A stretch of DNA of 64,000 bases from Diabrotica undecimpunctata (GCF_040954645.1 NC_092803.1:81692263-81756262), one strand, 5' to 3'. Counted from the stretch's first letter, positions 1 to 11,426 are shown. Numbers and translations are program-made. Notes: generated by a model from the sequence alone, not told the origin.

Positions 1-2
1 AG

Positions 3-959
3 CAAGTGGCGCATTGTTTCGGGTACCAACAGAACCTTATACCTGTATACCACCCGGAAGCTAACCCCTTCGAACGAAAAAATAGAAACATTAAAACTCA
101 GTTAGCTATTCTAACATATAATGACCATTCGTCTTGGTCTGAAAAGTTACCCGCTATACGGTTCGCGATGAACACTGTGAAGTGCGACTCAACTGGTTTC
201 ACTCCTGCGTACCTCACGTTCGGTCGCGAGTTACGAACTCCTGATGATGCAAATCGTGATTTTCGAAGCATCATAGGCAAGGACAACTTCGTGCCACAAA
301 TCACGCCCTATCTAATAACTTTGAGTAAAGCTCTTAGTGAAGCCCGCGAGACACATGAACAATCTCAAGATAGACGTAAGAAGTATAAAGACTGCCACCG
401 CCGCTCGGTTTCGTTCGAAGTAGATGATATTGTGCTAGTCGATTCGCATACACTAAGTGACGCGTCTAAGTCCATAACTTCGAAGTTCGCGCCGCGTCGT
501 GACGGACCCTACAAGGTGACCAAAGTGCTGTCCCCTACAACCTATGAAGTTTTACACATCGACACTCCGGATGTTCCTGCTGGAAAATATCATATCTCAG
601 CCTTGACGCCTTTCCATGCCGATCCAGAAGATCCGTGCCCTGCTCCAGTTCAACCTCTCCGTAGAAGAGGTCGTCCAGTGAAATCCTCAGAAGCCGACCC
701 TCCTGCTCCACTGGTCTCCTGCCCAGAGTCTTTGACTCTTGGGTTAGACGATAGCGAAATGGGCCCCTCTGTTGGAGATGACCTTGCTCAAATTGAAGCT
801 GAACCTGACCCTATTGCCAGACGTAGACAACCCCGACCAAAACGTTGTCATTGCTGTCCTGTAGAGCTCTATTTCTGCTTAGACTCTGTTGCCCCACCCG
901 CGAGTCGCCAGGGTGGTGCAAAGGGGGAGGATGTAACAGCCACTCCGCTCCGTGGCTGA
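3..959 (+). CDS. Ty3/gypsy pol C-terminus (integrase), partial
   Basis: The frame is open from the window edge, so this is the 3' part of a longer pol gene; the real start lies upstream. The first third matches the end of a DDE integrase core: YHPEANPFERKNRNIK holds the catalytic glutamate (PFER). It is followed by the AMNT..STGFTPAYLTFGRELRTP block typical of insect gypsy integrases. Around residues 160-200 the GPYKVTKVLSPTTYEV stretch is the C-terminal chromodomain-like/SH3-like part that binds DNA. The last 100 residues are Pro/Arg rich. The frame is uninterrupted to its TGA and runs about 27 bases into the putative 3' LTR, which is common in compact gypsy elements. Whether the full element is active cannot be judged without the upstream part. 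Confidence 0.9.
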   Translation, partial: QVAHCFGYQQNLIPVYHPEANPFERKNRNIKTQLAILTYNDHSSWSEKLPAIRFAMNTVKCDSTGFTPAYLTFGRELRTPDDANRDFRSIIGKDNFVPQITPYLITLSKALSEARETHEQSQDRRKKYKDCHRRSVSFEVDDIVLVDSHTLSDASKSITSKFAPRRDGPYKVTKVLSPTTYEVLHIDTPDVPAGKYHISALTPFHADPEDPCPAPVQPLRRRGRPVKSSEADPPAPLVSCPESLTLGLDDSEMGPSVGDDLAQIEAEPDPIARRRQPRPKRCHCCPVELYFCLDSVAPPASRQGGAKGEDVTATPLRG

Positions 960-1140
960 ATACCACCGAAGTTACCATGACAGTGTCCACCGAGAGTGAA
1001 CGGTGACAAGAGACAGATATATATGTTTGTTGTTGTAAGATCTACGTTAAATTGTAACACATGGTTTTCCTTTTAATAAAATCGTGTAAATCAATATTCA
1101 CAGTCATTACCTAACTATTTTAACTAATACCCACATCACA
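932..1140 (+). repeat. Putative 3' LTR of the left gypsy element
   Basis: A purine-rich tract (AAAGGGGGAGGA, 920-931) ends just before TGTAACAG. This is the expected polypurine tract plus TG start of a 3' LTR. An AATAAA signal lies at 1075-1080 and the stretch ends near CACATCACA at 1140, giving a short LTR of about 209 bp. The 5' LTR is outside the window, so the right border is a guess. Confidence 0.55.
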
Positions 1141-1758
1141 ATATTATAAAACCAGTGTTACTTAGCTTACTATTTCAATTATTTGTAGGTGCTGGTTCAA
1201 CAACTATCTTAAAAAGCATCACCTTAGAGAGGGTTTGGCATAAATTTCTACAAGTGTGCGCCTTTCAAAGTTGGATTAGATTAGCGTAGACCATGACTAC
1301 ACTATCATGGAGAGGTCTATGAGCTTGCCTGCCTTAAGTGTGAGGAGGGATCTGTCCCTCTCTTGTCAGTGAGATTGGTCTTAGAGTACCATATTACCAT
1401 GGTTTGCCTCATCTATGTACTTCTAACGTTCCATTTTGTAGAACAACCTATGGTGCAAATAGCCCACTAAATAGATACTTATCTTTGTTAAACAACCTAA
1501 ATATAAATATATTTAATATGTCTCTCAATAAACATATAAATATTAGTAGAAAAGAGTTACCGGTACCATAGAGTTTGGAAACTTAACTTTGTAAAATACT
1601 TCATGTTTTTATTGTAACTAGGTAATTTTTAATGTTATTTTTCCATCTTTATATTGCTGGATCTTAGAATCATAGAACTAACTGTTGGCTACATGTTTAA
1701 TTATACATAATACTGTGTACTTAACCACTATTTTGTATATTGTATTTGACATTAATTT
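1141..1758. other. Non-coding, nothing recognised
   Basis: AT-rich sequence with no usable open frame. A slightly GC-richer patch at 1230-1400 shows no motif I recognise. Confidence 0.5.
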
Positions 1759-1835
1759 GACATTAGAATTACAAAAAATTTAAATACTGACAAGTTCGTT
1801 TCACAACATTTGGAACACTAAATTATAATACATTC
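1759..1835. repeat. Direct repeat, left copy (decayed LTR?)
   Basis: This stretch (TTTAAATACTGACAAGTTCG in its middle) matches 2756-2832 in the same orientation at roughly 75-80 percent by eye. The two copies bracket the gypsy remnant, as relics of two LTRs would. Confidence 0.5.
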
Positions 1836-1849
1836 ACCCATCCCTATTT

Positions 1850-2525
1850 TTAAACAAAATATTGCAACTATCTTGGTTTATTTTTAGCTCCGGCTGATTT
1901 ACAGCTAAATTGAAAATCTGAATTTTCCAATCTTGGTTCATCATCATTATTATCAGGTTTTTGAACAGGTAAATTTTCTGTCTCATCTGGTATTGATTAA
2001 GTAGTGGAATTCTCTAGTGTATTATTTGGACTTTCATCTTCATCATTATCGTGATTCAATAATATAACAATTCAATTCAACAGTATACTTCGTATATAGT
2101 GCAGAGCACCTGGTAAAGCAGTTTCCCATTTAGTGATGTCTAAATTTTTGGTTTTCAATGCTAGATTCACCAATTTCCATATAACTCATTGTATCTTTCG
2201 ACTTAACCATTTCCTTCATGATTATATGGTGTTGTTCTTCTTGAACATATTCCTTTAGAGTGTAGATAATTAATAAATTCTTGTGAAGTAAAGCTAGTTC
2301 TCCTTGTCAGATTTTATATATGCCGGCATTCTATATAAACAAAATAGTGATTTAATCTGTGATTCGTTAGAATTGCTTTCCTACCAGATAATGTCTGCAT
2401 TTTTTTAATACTTCAACGTATTTACTTTATTTCAATTGCATAATGTTTTCATTCAGAATCTGTGAGGGTACGTGTGAAAAAAGCAATTGGGTTTCCAGAT
2501 TGATTGCTTCGCTTATGTAATCATA
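1850..2525 (-). pseudogene. Decayed Ty3/gypsy pol (RNase H and integrase pieces)
   Basis: Conceptual translation of the minus strand gives recognisable gypsy blocks across frames. Around 2420-2510 there is NPIAFFTRTLTDSE followed by KHYAIEIK, the RNase H segment. Around 2375 there is a GRKAILTNHR relic. At 2180-2290 there is EFINYLHSKGICSRRTTPYN, part of the integrase core near the catalytic glutamate. An acidic tail follows at 1870-2050 (HDNDEDESPNN and similar). Stops and frame changes are frequent and the stretch between RNase H and integrase is largely deleted. It belongs to a different gypsy lineage from the element at the left edge. Inactive. Confidence 0.7.
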
Positions 2526-2755
2526 GACTTAATTTTTTAAAAGCATGTACTTATCTTTATCTTCTAGGGATTTATCGATTCATTGATTTCTAAAAAATTC
2601 TTGAATGTTATATACCAATGTTTGTATTCCTTGGTGGAAGTTTGGATCAGCCTCTAGTTTATCTGGTCTAAACTACTTCTCTATTGTAAATTTATGCGAA
2701 TAAAATTGTAGTAAAATGCCTTTTGCAGAAATAGGCTTTTATTCACATAAAACTT

Positions 2756-2832
2756 GACATAAGAATGACCAATTATTTAAATACTGACCAGTTCTTGTCA
2801 CAACATTAAGAAAACTAAATTATACTACACTT
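2756..2832. repeat. Direct repeat, right copy (decayed LTR?)
   Basis: Partner of 1759-1835 in the same orientation. It sits on the upstream side of the minus-strand gypsy remnant, where the 5' LTR would be. Confidence 0.5.
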
Positions 2833-2839
2833 GGCTTGT

Positions 2840-3239
2840 ATTATTAATATTTCTTGTAACACATATAACATTTCTTATAACATTTTTATAAATAAAGATT
2901 TTATTCTATATTTTATTCTTAAATTTTTTTAACCACTTTTTTATTTTAATGTAATGGAAAATATAGTCTCAACATAACAATAAAACCCAAAAAGTATACG
3001 AAAAATATTTATTATCGTATAGGATAAGGATTTGTCTTGTTATTTTAGGATTATATCGATTTTCCCTTACTTTAAAATGAGTTCACTATCCTAGGTAATA
3101 TTACTAAACTTTAGAATTTAGCGCCATGTATATATAGTTACGCGCCCGGTCACTAGGTGATGCGCCAATCATTGTTTCACTCGTTAACACGGGAGTTTCA
3201 CTGCTAGGTGGTAGTGTGCTATGAACGCAACCGTCTACA
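2840..3239. other. Non-coding AT-rich spacer
   Basis: No frame or known motif seen. Poly-A/T runs and a short GC patch near 3140-3200 only. Confidence 0.5.
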
Positions 3240-4105
3240 TATATTTATTTTAATAAAATTCTTAGTGTGCGCCATCTGCCAGTCAAATGCCAGATTAATT
3301 AGTCCTTAAGAAGTTAAGAGACAAGTCACTTATTATAATAATACTATGACCCATAATCATTTGTAGATTATTGCCAGAGCAATTAGATGTTTGTAAAATA
3401 ATAAACAAATTATTAATAACAAAAAACGAATGTAATAGATGGGAAATCGTTTCTAGTGATAGATGGCGCATACTCAGAATAATTTTATTGTTTTTTCTTA
3501 ATTATTTAACCGCAAAAACAACTAAATAGCCGACCCTACAAAATAATTTGTTAATTCTATAATAAGCTGAAAGCGATTATCCCTCTCTCACATTAGTTTT
3601 TTTTTTAAGTTATGTGTTACATTGGTTAATCCCATAAACAACTAGTTATGCAACATCTACTAACAGATGGAGCACACTAAGAATAATTAAATTGTTTTTT
3701 CTTAATTATTTAACCCCAAAAACAACTAAATAGGCATCCCTACAAAAATTTGTTAATTCTATAATAACCTACAAACGATTTTCCATCTATTACATTAGTT
3801 TTTATTTAACACATTTGTTAAATTGGTTAACCCCAAAAACAACTAATTCTGCTATCTCTGCTATTCAGATGACACAGACTCAAAATAATTGAATTATTTT
3901 TTTCTTAAGTATTTGTCCCTAAAAACAACTGATTAGTCGAACATACAAACAATTTGTTAGTTTTATAACTTGGTACATGTTTTTATTTAAAAAAAAAATT
4001 AATTTGTTACATGGGTTAACCCGAAAAACAAATAATTAGTTTCATAAAAAGATTCAAAAGAGTTCCCATCTATTACATTAGTTTTTTTATAATAAGTAAT
4101 TTTAT
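3240..4105. repeat. Tandem repeat of about 203 bp with inverted lead copy
   Basis: Three units start at about 3458, 3664 and 3866, spaced 206 and 202 bp, and a partial fourth ends near 4100. Each opens with a CAGATGG-like motif plus AGAATAATT and later holds CCCCAAAAACAACTA and TCTATTACATTAG-type blocks. The opening motif also appears inverted at 3260-3276, as does the TAATAGATGGGAAATCG block at 3432-3450, so the array has an inverted arm. A related copy recurs at 13141-13230 on the other side of the composite. Probably subterminal DNA of the Harbinger element. Confidence 0.65.
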
Positions 4106-4388
4106 CTAATTAAAGGTAAAATTTAGTTTGAAAGTAAAATAATTTACTCTACAGATTTGCGTATTATAATCGCAAAGTAAATAAACTCTGGAAGTAAATC
4201 TGCGAACTAAACTAGGTATTCGTTAGTTTTCTACCAAGTAAATTTTATTTAACAAGTAAATATGACACTAATGACAGTTTCAGTGTGTTTTCGGCTGGTG
4301 TGGAAATATAGGAATAAGGTTGTGTTTTAGATTATAAACATTTTCTGTTTGCAAATACATAAATATTTAGATTTAATAATATTTAGAA

Positions 4389-5272
4389 ATGTCCTCAGTA
4401 TCATCAGTGTCAGACGTTAATTCTCCAACTGTATCTAGTGTTGATAGTGACCGGTCCGAACCAGAACAATTAATAAGACGGCGGCGGCGTAGGGCTCGAG
4501 TTTTTAAAATCAGACAAAATACCGTCAACATGTACGCTGAAGAAGAGTTTAAGAGTAGATTTAGATTAACGAAGAATTCCGTGCCCTATATTCTAACTTT
4601 GATAGAAGACGACATCAAACCTCTGACTGCTAGAAATAAATCTATTTCTGCTGTAAATCAACTACTAATTACACTTCGGTTCTTTGCTTGCGGGGTTTTT
4701 CAAATTAATATTGGTGACCATTTCAATGTTACAAATCTACCGTTTCTAGAATTGTACATAAAGTTAGCCACACCATTGCAGGACTGCGACCCAGATTTAT
4801 TGAAATGCTTAGACTTGTACACAAAGCTGAAATGAAGAATGCAGCTGAAACTTTTCGTAATAGAAAGGGGTATTTTTCAATAAATGTACAGATGGTTTCT
4901 GATGCAAATTTAAATGTAATGGATGTAGTTGCTAGATGGTCCGGTTCCTCCCACGATAGTCATGTATTTGATAATTCTCTTATAAGAGCTCAGTTTAAAA
5001 ACAATGAGTTTGGTGAAACATATTTACTGGGTGATAGTGGTTATCCATGCCGCAAATATATTTTAACTCTCTTACATGATCCACAAACGCCAGCTGAAAG
5101 GAAATACAATTCTGCACATATCCGTACACGGAATACAATTGAAAGAATGTTTGTAGTCTTAAAGAGGAGGTTTCCTTGATTGTCGACGGGACTAAGAGTC
5201 AATGTAAATAGAGCTATTCCAAATATAGTGGCAACTTGTGTATTGCATAATATATGTAGAAGAAGGAAATGA
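4389..5272 (+). pseudogene. HARBI1-like PIF/Harbinger transposase, broken
   Basis: The ATG at 4389 opens a clean N-terminal part with an arginine-rich segment (about residues 35-45), then FRLTKNSVPYILTLIEDDIKP and SAVNQLLITLRFFACGVFQ, the conserved helical region of HARBI1 proteins. A one-base deletion near 4732-4736 throws the frame; the second frame carries on with STVSRIVHKVSHTIAGLRPRF. Next comes an internal deletion near 4813-4840 that removes the segment holding the first catalytic Asp. The DDE_Tnp_4 core resumes with FRNRKGYFSINVQMV, ARWSGSSHDSHVFD (second Asp), LLGDSGYPC and RTRNTIERMFVVLKRRFP (Glu). A TGA at about 5177-5179 replaces the usual Cys codon and the frame continues to 5272. 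Four lesions make it non-functional. Confidence 0.88.
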
Positions 5273-5430
5273 TACGATAATGAATATTTTATCACAGATT
5301 TTTTCTACAACAAATACATAAATACCTATAAGAAAGTGTTTATACCCACTTTTAACAGATAACTTTGTGAAAAATAGGCAAAAATGTCACGGGATCTATT
5401 AGTAATTCATTTGTTTATAATATTCTCAAG

Positions 5431-5432
<2 letters not shown>

Positions 5433-5492
<60 letters not shown>
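5433..5492. repeat. (AT)n microsatellite
   Basis: About 30 uninterrupted AT dinucleotides between the HARBI1 pseudogene and AT-rich spacer. Confidence 0.95.
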
Positions 5493-5497
<5 letters not shown>

Positions 5498-6245
5498 CTA
5501 TAAACATTTTAATACTAAATTATATAATCTTCATTTTAAACTTACCTCTTTTAGGGCTTGACTAGTAAAAACGTCCCGCCATTATTTCTTGTTTAAAATA
5601 ATCTATATTATATAAAAGCTTATCAGCTTTCTACATACTATTTATTTGGTTTTGCATAACACAATCACAATACACAACAATAATTAGTTTTAAACGCTAT
5701 TAATATAAATTTAATATGTATTTATAAATACAACTTATTAATATAGATTTATATATTTTGATCAAATTGTGTAAGAAATCAAAACATAAACAAAATTCTT
5801 ACTCTAAAAAAGTGGCAACACTTTATACACTTTTGCCACACGCTGAACTGTCAATTAAATTTGAAATATTCCCATATCAGTTGCGTACAATTGTCTAATA
5901 TATTAAATTAAAATTATTATTTTGTGGACTATTAGACTTAAAGAGTTATTTCATAAAATTTATATTATTAATAATAACAAATGTTTTTGGTTATTTAATC
6001 AATATAATTCTAAAATTTCCAATATAATGATGATTACATTTTTCTAATTATTACACCATGCCGACGCCTATGAAAGATCGGGCAGTTCCGTAAGGGTTTC
6101 GTATTATTAAAGTATAATTTCACTATTTGAGAGAGTGAGTCATCGTTTAAAGACCCAGAAATGCGGAAAGCCGTTTGGAAATCCAGTGACGTACACTTAC
6201 TTTTATTTTAACGTTAATTATATTTTATTTTTCAAATATTAATGT
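5493..6245. other. AT-rich spacer without genes
   Basis: No coding potential seen. A CG-containing patch at 6055-6190 has no recognised homology. Confidence 0.5.
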
Positions 6246-6830
6246 TCGAAATAGGCCACAATATATTTATTTACAAGTTTTTACTGACGTTTCGATCTCT
6301 AAATCCAAAGACCGCTTTCAAAGATATAAATGATAGTAATATTTTTTTATTTGTTTATTATTATATATTTTTATAATCTTATATTGTTTATTTTCTATCT
6401 TTAAAAACGGAATAGAGATCGAAACGTCAATGTATTAAACATGTAAATAGATATATTGTGGCTTATGTCCAACCTTCTCCCTAAAAATACAGAATGCCAC
6501 AAACAAGCAGCTATAGAAAAATAAATATATCTGTCATTTGTATGTTTGAAAACGGTCTCTTTATAGAGATCGAAAGGTCCGTAAATTAAACATTTGAATA
6601 AATATATTGTGGCTTATTCCCAACATTATTTCTAAAAATACAGAACTACAAGCGAAAAGCCATAGAAAATAAATAGTACTATCATTTGTATAATTGAAAA
6701 CGGTCTCTGGATATAGAGATCGAAACGTCAATAAATAAACATATGAATAAATATTTTGTGGCTCATTCCCTACATTCCCCTAAAATTACAGAATGCCACA
6801 AACAAAAAGCTATAAAAAAGAAGTAATTTT
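6246..6830. repeat. GACGTTTCGAT repeat: inverted copy plus three units of about 147 bp
   Basis: An inverted copy at 6246-6345 (GCCACAATATATTTATTTAC then GACGTTTCGATCTC) is followed by direct units starting at about 6403, 6548 and 6696, i.e. a 145-148 bp period. Each unit holds AAAACGG..AGAGATCGAAACGTC, a TATTGTGGCTTA block and ACAGAATGCCACAAAC. The same core motif marks the dispersed repeats at 27620, 41050, 54056 and 55078. Lead-in inversion plus tandem growth suggests a satellite seeded from a mobile repeat. Confidence 0.7.
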
Positions 6831-7235
6831 GCAGAAAGTTTACTGATACCAACCGGCTGTCGCGTAAGTTACGCTAAAACGTCTTTTGACGTGACCCGTC
6901 CTTAAAGAGTTACACAATGAATTTTTTTTAAAACAAATTTTAAGACAGTTTCCACACCACCCCAGAGGTATGTCTTGTGGCGCGATACTTTTTTTAAATG
7001 TGTAATCGCCAAGAGCCATATTGTCTTATTAAATAAAATGAACAAAACACTTAAACAGTATAAAACAAAACAAAATAAAATCCTATAAAACAAAATAAAA
7101 TTCTATAAAAACAAAATAAAAATAATGTTTAATGTGTTTAAACACAAACACTATACACACTTACTATGTTTTTCTCGTTTTTTTTTGTTTTTGGTTTTTT
7201 TTATGCTGATGTTCTTATTAAACTATTAGAAAATA

Positions 7236-8633
7236 TTATTCGCTGTCTAAACCTGAAGATGCAGTGCTGCTATAGCTGTCATTATCTTCACCACCTGGTG
7301 TAATTATAATTGGCTCTAGTAAAACTTTGATATGAGTGTCAAGTTCCCACATACGATGTTCTTCGTTAATTATGTGGCCTATACATTTAGCCCATTTCTC
7401 TGGAGTTACATGGAGGATTGCTTGAATCAAAAGTTTCTTAATTTTGTTTAATTTGAACGTTTTGTTATTGCGTGCTACTTCTCCTTTCACTTGCTCCCAG
7501 ATAAGTTCAATGGGATTAAGTTCGCAATGATAAGGTGGTAGACGCAGAACTTTGACACCATAATCTTTTGCAGTTTCATCTACAGCATATTTAAGATATT
7601 CAATTTTCCTTAACCGTGCAATGTCAAGTAGTTGAATTTTGAGCATTGATTCTTCGTATGCAATCCCCTTTTCTGTAAGCGATTCTTGAATTCTCCCTTT
7701 CCGCCATGCCGTCGTCGGTAATTGTTCTAGTCTGCGGCTATGATATGGCGCATTGTCCATAACAACCACAGACCCAGATTCCAATTTTGGTAAGATTCTC
7801 TTAAACCAGCGCAGCGCTCAAATACTTCAGAAGTCATTTCTTCATGATAATCACCTGTTTTTTTCGACTCAAATTGAAGCAAACCATCATCAAGGAACCC
7901 TGTATCACTTCCTATATGGGTGATCATTAAACGCCGTCCCTTTCCTGATGAAGCCTTTAATCCTGTAGACCAGCCTTCTATAAATGCTTCGCGTTTACTT
8001 TTTACATTTAAATCTTGCCAAACTTTTCCAACTGTATGACCTTCGTTAATCCAGGTTTCATCCAAATAATATATTTTGCATCCAGTGCTGGGAATTTTTC
8101 GTATTTCTTCTAAATATTTTCTTCTCCACAGAATAATTTCATTTTTTTCTAATAGCATACTTTTTCTGTTGCGTTTTACGTATCGAAAGTTCATTTCGTG
8201 CATGGTCCTGATTAAGACCCTACGAGATATCTTGGGTAAAGAGTCATCATTTTCGAGCTCTTGAGAAATTTTTTTCAGTGTTGGAATTTCACTCCGAAAA
8301 TAAAATGAATGAATTTTTCGACGTATATTATTCCTTGTCTCGTCATACAAAACAATGCTTTTCCTACCTCTAGTTTTACCTTTTTCTTGCTTTTTATTTT
8401 CCGATGTATTTTTAAGTACACGATAAATACAGCTAACGGATACTTTTGTTAAACTGCTACAAATGTCGACCGCTTGGCTAACGTTTAATGCCATTTTTCT
8501 GCCGACAATTCCTTCATAAACGTTTCGTATCATTACCTTCTCTTCGGACGTTAACATTTTGCGGCTTTTCATTCTTGGAATCAACATCAGAATTTTGCTG
8601 TCTTCTCTTGGAACAACTCGGTTTTTCGTCCAT
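7236..8633 (-). pseudogene. IS630/Tc1/mariner transposase with DD82E-type spacing, broken
   Basis: The minus strand encodes a nearly complete DDE_3 transposase. The N-terminal part has a helix-turn-helix (NVSQAVDICSSLTKVSVSCIYRVLKN). The catalytic core has IYYLDETWINEGHTVGK (first Asp), SVVVMDNAPYHSRR (second Asp) and ELNPIELIWEQVKGEV (Glu), then an acidic Ser-rich tail. I count 82 residues between the second Asp and the NPIE Glu, far more than the 34-41 of classical Tc1/mariner. I recall a DD82E group in the literature. A perfect 5 bp tandem duplication (CAGCG twice, 7807-7816) breaks the frame just before the second Asp block. An ATG at 8633 starts MDEKPSCSKRRQQNSD in another frame than the main ORF (ATG at 8587), pointing to an additional N-terminal frameshift. 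No TIRs could be assigned. Confidence 0.88.
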
Positions 8634-8639
8634 TGTATT

Positions 8640-9615
8640 TCAATAATCTGGATATATACTATACAATAATTTCAAAGAATATAACTAAATATTTACTATA
8701 AAACGACAAACTATAACACTCTTATTATCAATAACACGTTTTATCAATACTACAATACAGTGTTGATAAAACAGTATTGACAACAATAAGTTTACAAACT
8801 TATCACATAAAATATACTCACAAAAACATATGCACTATTTACCCATAGAAACGCCAATGTTTCCTTTGTTCATTTCTTCGGCAAAAAATAATAAAAACTA
8901 GTTTTACTGCATGTCTGGATCCGAATAGTAAAACCGAGTTCCCTCGCTAATTCCAACATTGCCAAACGATTGAAAAATAATGTTTTAAAATATCGATTTT
9001 TATTTTATAAATTTAAATACGTAACGAAACGGAACATATAAATAAAATTTATTTTATTACAATTTTGTGCTTAATTTTTACTATTGAAAAAATCATGTTT
9101 TTTGGTATTTTTATAACGGTAATAATCGCTGCGTGGAAGAATACAGGTTTTGTATGACCATAATTACTACTTGTGAACAAGATTTGGCTACACTGTACAA
9201 CAACTTCTGGTCAAGTCTACTATAGAGAAGCACAAATAAATATACTACTTTATATATTCTGTAATTTCTTATGAGGAAACGCAAATTGCAATCGAGAAAA
9301 CAGGCAGTTTTCGAGGGCCGCTGTGTACATTTAAATTTGAGGATATTCCGCGTTTAAACTGCGATATCACTCTTCTGAATTGAGGGTTTCTACTATAGCT
9401 GTGTTATTAAAATTTGAACTCTAAGGTTGATGTTCGGGAAATTTTAAATACAAGTGACGTGCAAGTCACTTTGTAGAAATCGTGACGTGCAAGTGTTTTA
9501 CTTTGAAAAATGGTATACAGGGTGGTCCTTAAGTAATTGTACAAACAGAAACCGTAGATTCTGCACTTTAAAATATTAGGTAAGATTTAAGCCAACTTGC
9601 TTTTATAAAATGTTC
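8640..9615. other. AT-rich spacer
   Basis: No open frame of note. Short inverted segments around 8730-8790 (GATAAAAC/GTTTTATC). A TACAGGGTGG block at 9520 resembles the TIR start of the next element but has no partner that I could find. Confidence 0.45.
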
Positions 9616-9764
9616 ATATTAAGAAAGATACAGGGTGTTAAAGTAGAAAGTTAAAATTTTATTTTTCGCTATAACTTTTACGTTTGTAAATATTTTTGGA
9701 AAAAAAATTACAGTTGGATGCTTTTGAGTAGGATAAATTATAATTTTATACTTATTTTAATGAA

Positions 9765-10540
9765 ACCCAAAATATGTGGTTTGTGCAAGATGGTACACCA
9801 CCACATTCTAGAGAGAAGGCAGTTAGAACATACTTAAATACAACTTTTCTGAACGTTGGATTGGTCGTGGTAGTCATATTCCTTGGCAATGTGGTGAGAT
9901 ATTGATATGATTATTTAATTCATAAAAAATCCGAAAAGAATACTTATTGTTTATTACGTAAATTGTTTGCCCATTTTTATTAGGACCAATAGAAACTAGA
10001 GCACAGGTACTGAATAACACATATGTGTCCTGTTTCATAATACTTTTGCTACAAATCTAACCTGAAAGACTCAGCATTTTTACAAAAACATCATCGTTGT
10101 CCTAATAACCGATATTGTTATAAATATAATAAAGGCAATTTAGTTCAGCATAATATTAGTTCGTTAGTAAATCATAATAGTCCATTTGTTCGAGATGTAA
10201 TTATAGTTACTCGTAAGCTGTAACGTAATCATATAAATAAGTAATGTCATCGATAGGTTATTCCGTGTGTATATAAGTAACCAATGAACGAGATACATCA
10301 CAATTTAATACATTATTTAACTGCTGCGACAAAAAGGATGTAGTTCCATAATATACCATAAGATTTGGATATGTATCCAAAATAATATATTCATCCATTA
10401 TACATTATAAATACCACGAAGCCCCGAATTTGATTCTCTTGATTTTGGTGTATGGAGCGCATTAAGACAACGTGTCTATAAGAATCCCATAAAAATTCGA
10501 AACCAACTATGGGAAGAAATAAATACTGCAGCAGTTTTAA
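9765..10540 (+). pseudogene. DDE transposase remnant (QDGxPPH type)
   Basis: MWFVQDGTPPHSREKAVRTY with the second catalytic Asp is followed, after a one-base loss near 9848, by ERWIGRGSHIPWQ. After the insertion at 9890-10416 the frame resumes with RSPEFDSLDFGVWSALRQRVY, matching the PRSPDLTPLDFFLWG block that holds the third acidic residue in this insect family. The amino-terminal half with the DNA-binding domain and first Asp is missing. Confidence 0.75.
9890..10416. mobile_element. 527 bp insertion, possible solo LTR
   Basis: The segment interrupts the transposase between IPWQ and RSPEFD, and removing it restores the reading frame. It starts TGTGGTGAG, ends AAATACCA, contains a TATATAAG box at about 10271 and an AATAAAG at 10126. 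TG..CA ends and promoter-like content suggest a solo LTR, but no target-site duplication is visible, so other element types are possible. Confidence 0.4.
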
Positions 10541-11423
10541 TCTTACCGATTAATATTTTTGTTTATTTTTTCTTCGTTGGCTGGAGCTACGAATTATGTT
10601 TTGCCTTATAATTATCTCGAAAACTGTTGAGTTTTGAAGTTATTAACAAGTATACATTTTTTTTGTTAAAATAATGTATCTTTAATATTTTTTATCCCAA
10701 ATACAGGTAACTTAAAGAACAAAAAAGTTAAGTACAAATTTATACCACATATGTGGCATAAGTGGCGCCATCTATCAGTTACATCAAAGTGTGCATCAAA
10801 TTATAATTTCTCATATTAAAAAGTACCCAGTTGTAAATTTTTATACATTAATGTTTACAAACATAAAAGTTATAGCGAAAAATAAAATTTTAATTTTGCC
10901 CTTTAACACCCTGTATCTTTCTTAATATACTCGGTTCGCTATTCCCAGTGCGAACTGTCTAGTGAATTTAGTAATAATTTTTTGCGAGGTTAGTTACTTT
11001 TTGACAGACTAAAAGTGGCTGGAAATTAGTATACAACCAAGCACACGTAGTCATAGCCAATATTAATAGTAAACAAACTAAATAATAAATAAAATAGAAC
11101 TTTGCGAATTACCGACAATCAATATTTATTTATCTGCTCCATATAATAAATAGTTATGTTAAATTATAACAACTAAAATATATTTTTAAAATATATACTA
11201 CCCAAAATTTGATGGGTTTAGTATACACTTCCACTATTTAGAATAATTCTTCTTTTTTTTTAGAAAGAAGTCTGCAATAGTAAGATACTTGAGCTAATAA
11301 TACTGAGAAGTAGGCATTGTTGTGTTATAGGTTTCCGACAATGACTCTGTCAATATATCCGAGCTAAGCGAAAGGAGTATATCAACATTTTATTAAAGCA
11401 ATTTGGCTTAGATCGTAATATTT

Positions 11424-11426
<3 letters not shown>

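Larger units (their letters stand above)
9616..10928 (+). mobile_element. Mariner-like DNA transposon with TIRs of about 100 bp
   Basis: The left end (9616-9717) reads AAGAAAGATACAGGGTGTTA followed by AAAATTTTATTTTTCGCTAT and onward. The right end (10823-10928) is its reverse complement, with clear similarity over about 100 bp. The ends enclose transposase remnants at 9765-9889 and 10417-10540. Without the 527 bp internal insertion the element would be about 790 bp, so most of the coding region is already deleted. Confidence 0.75.
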
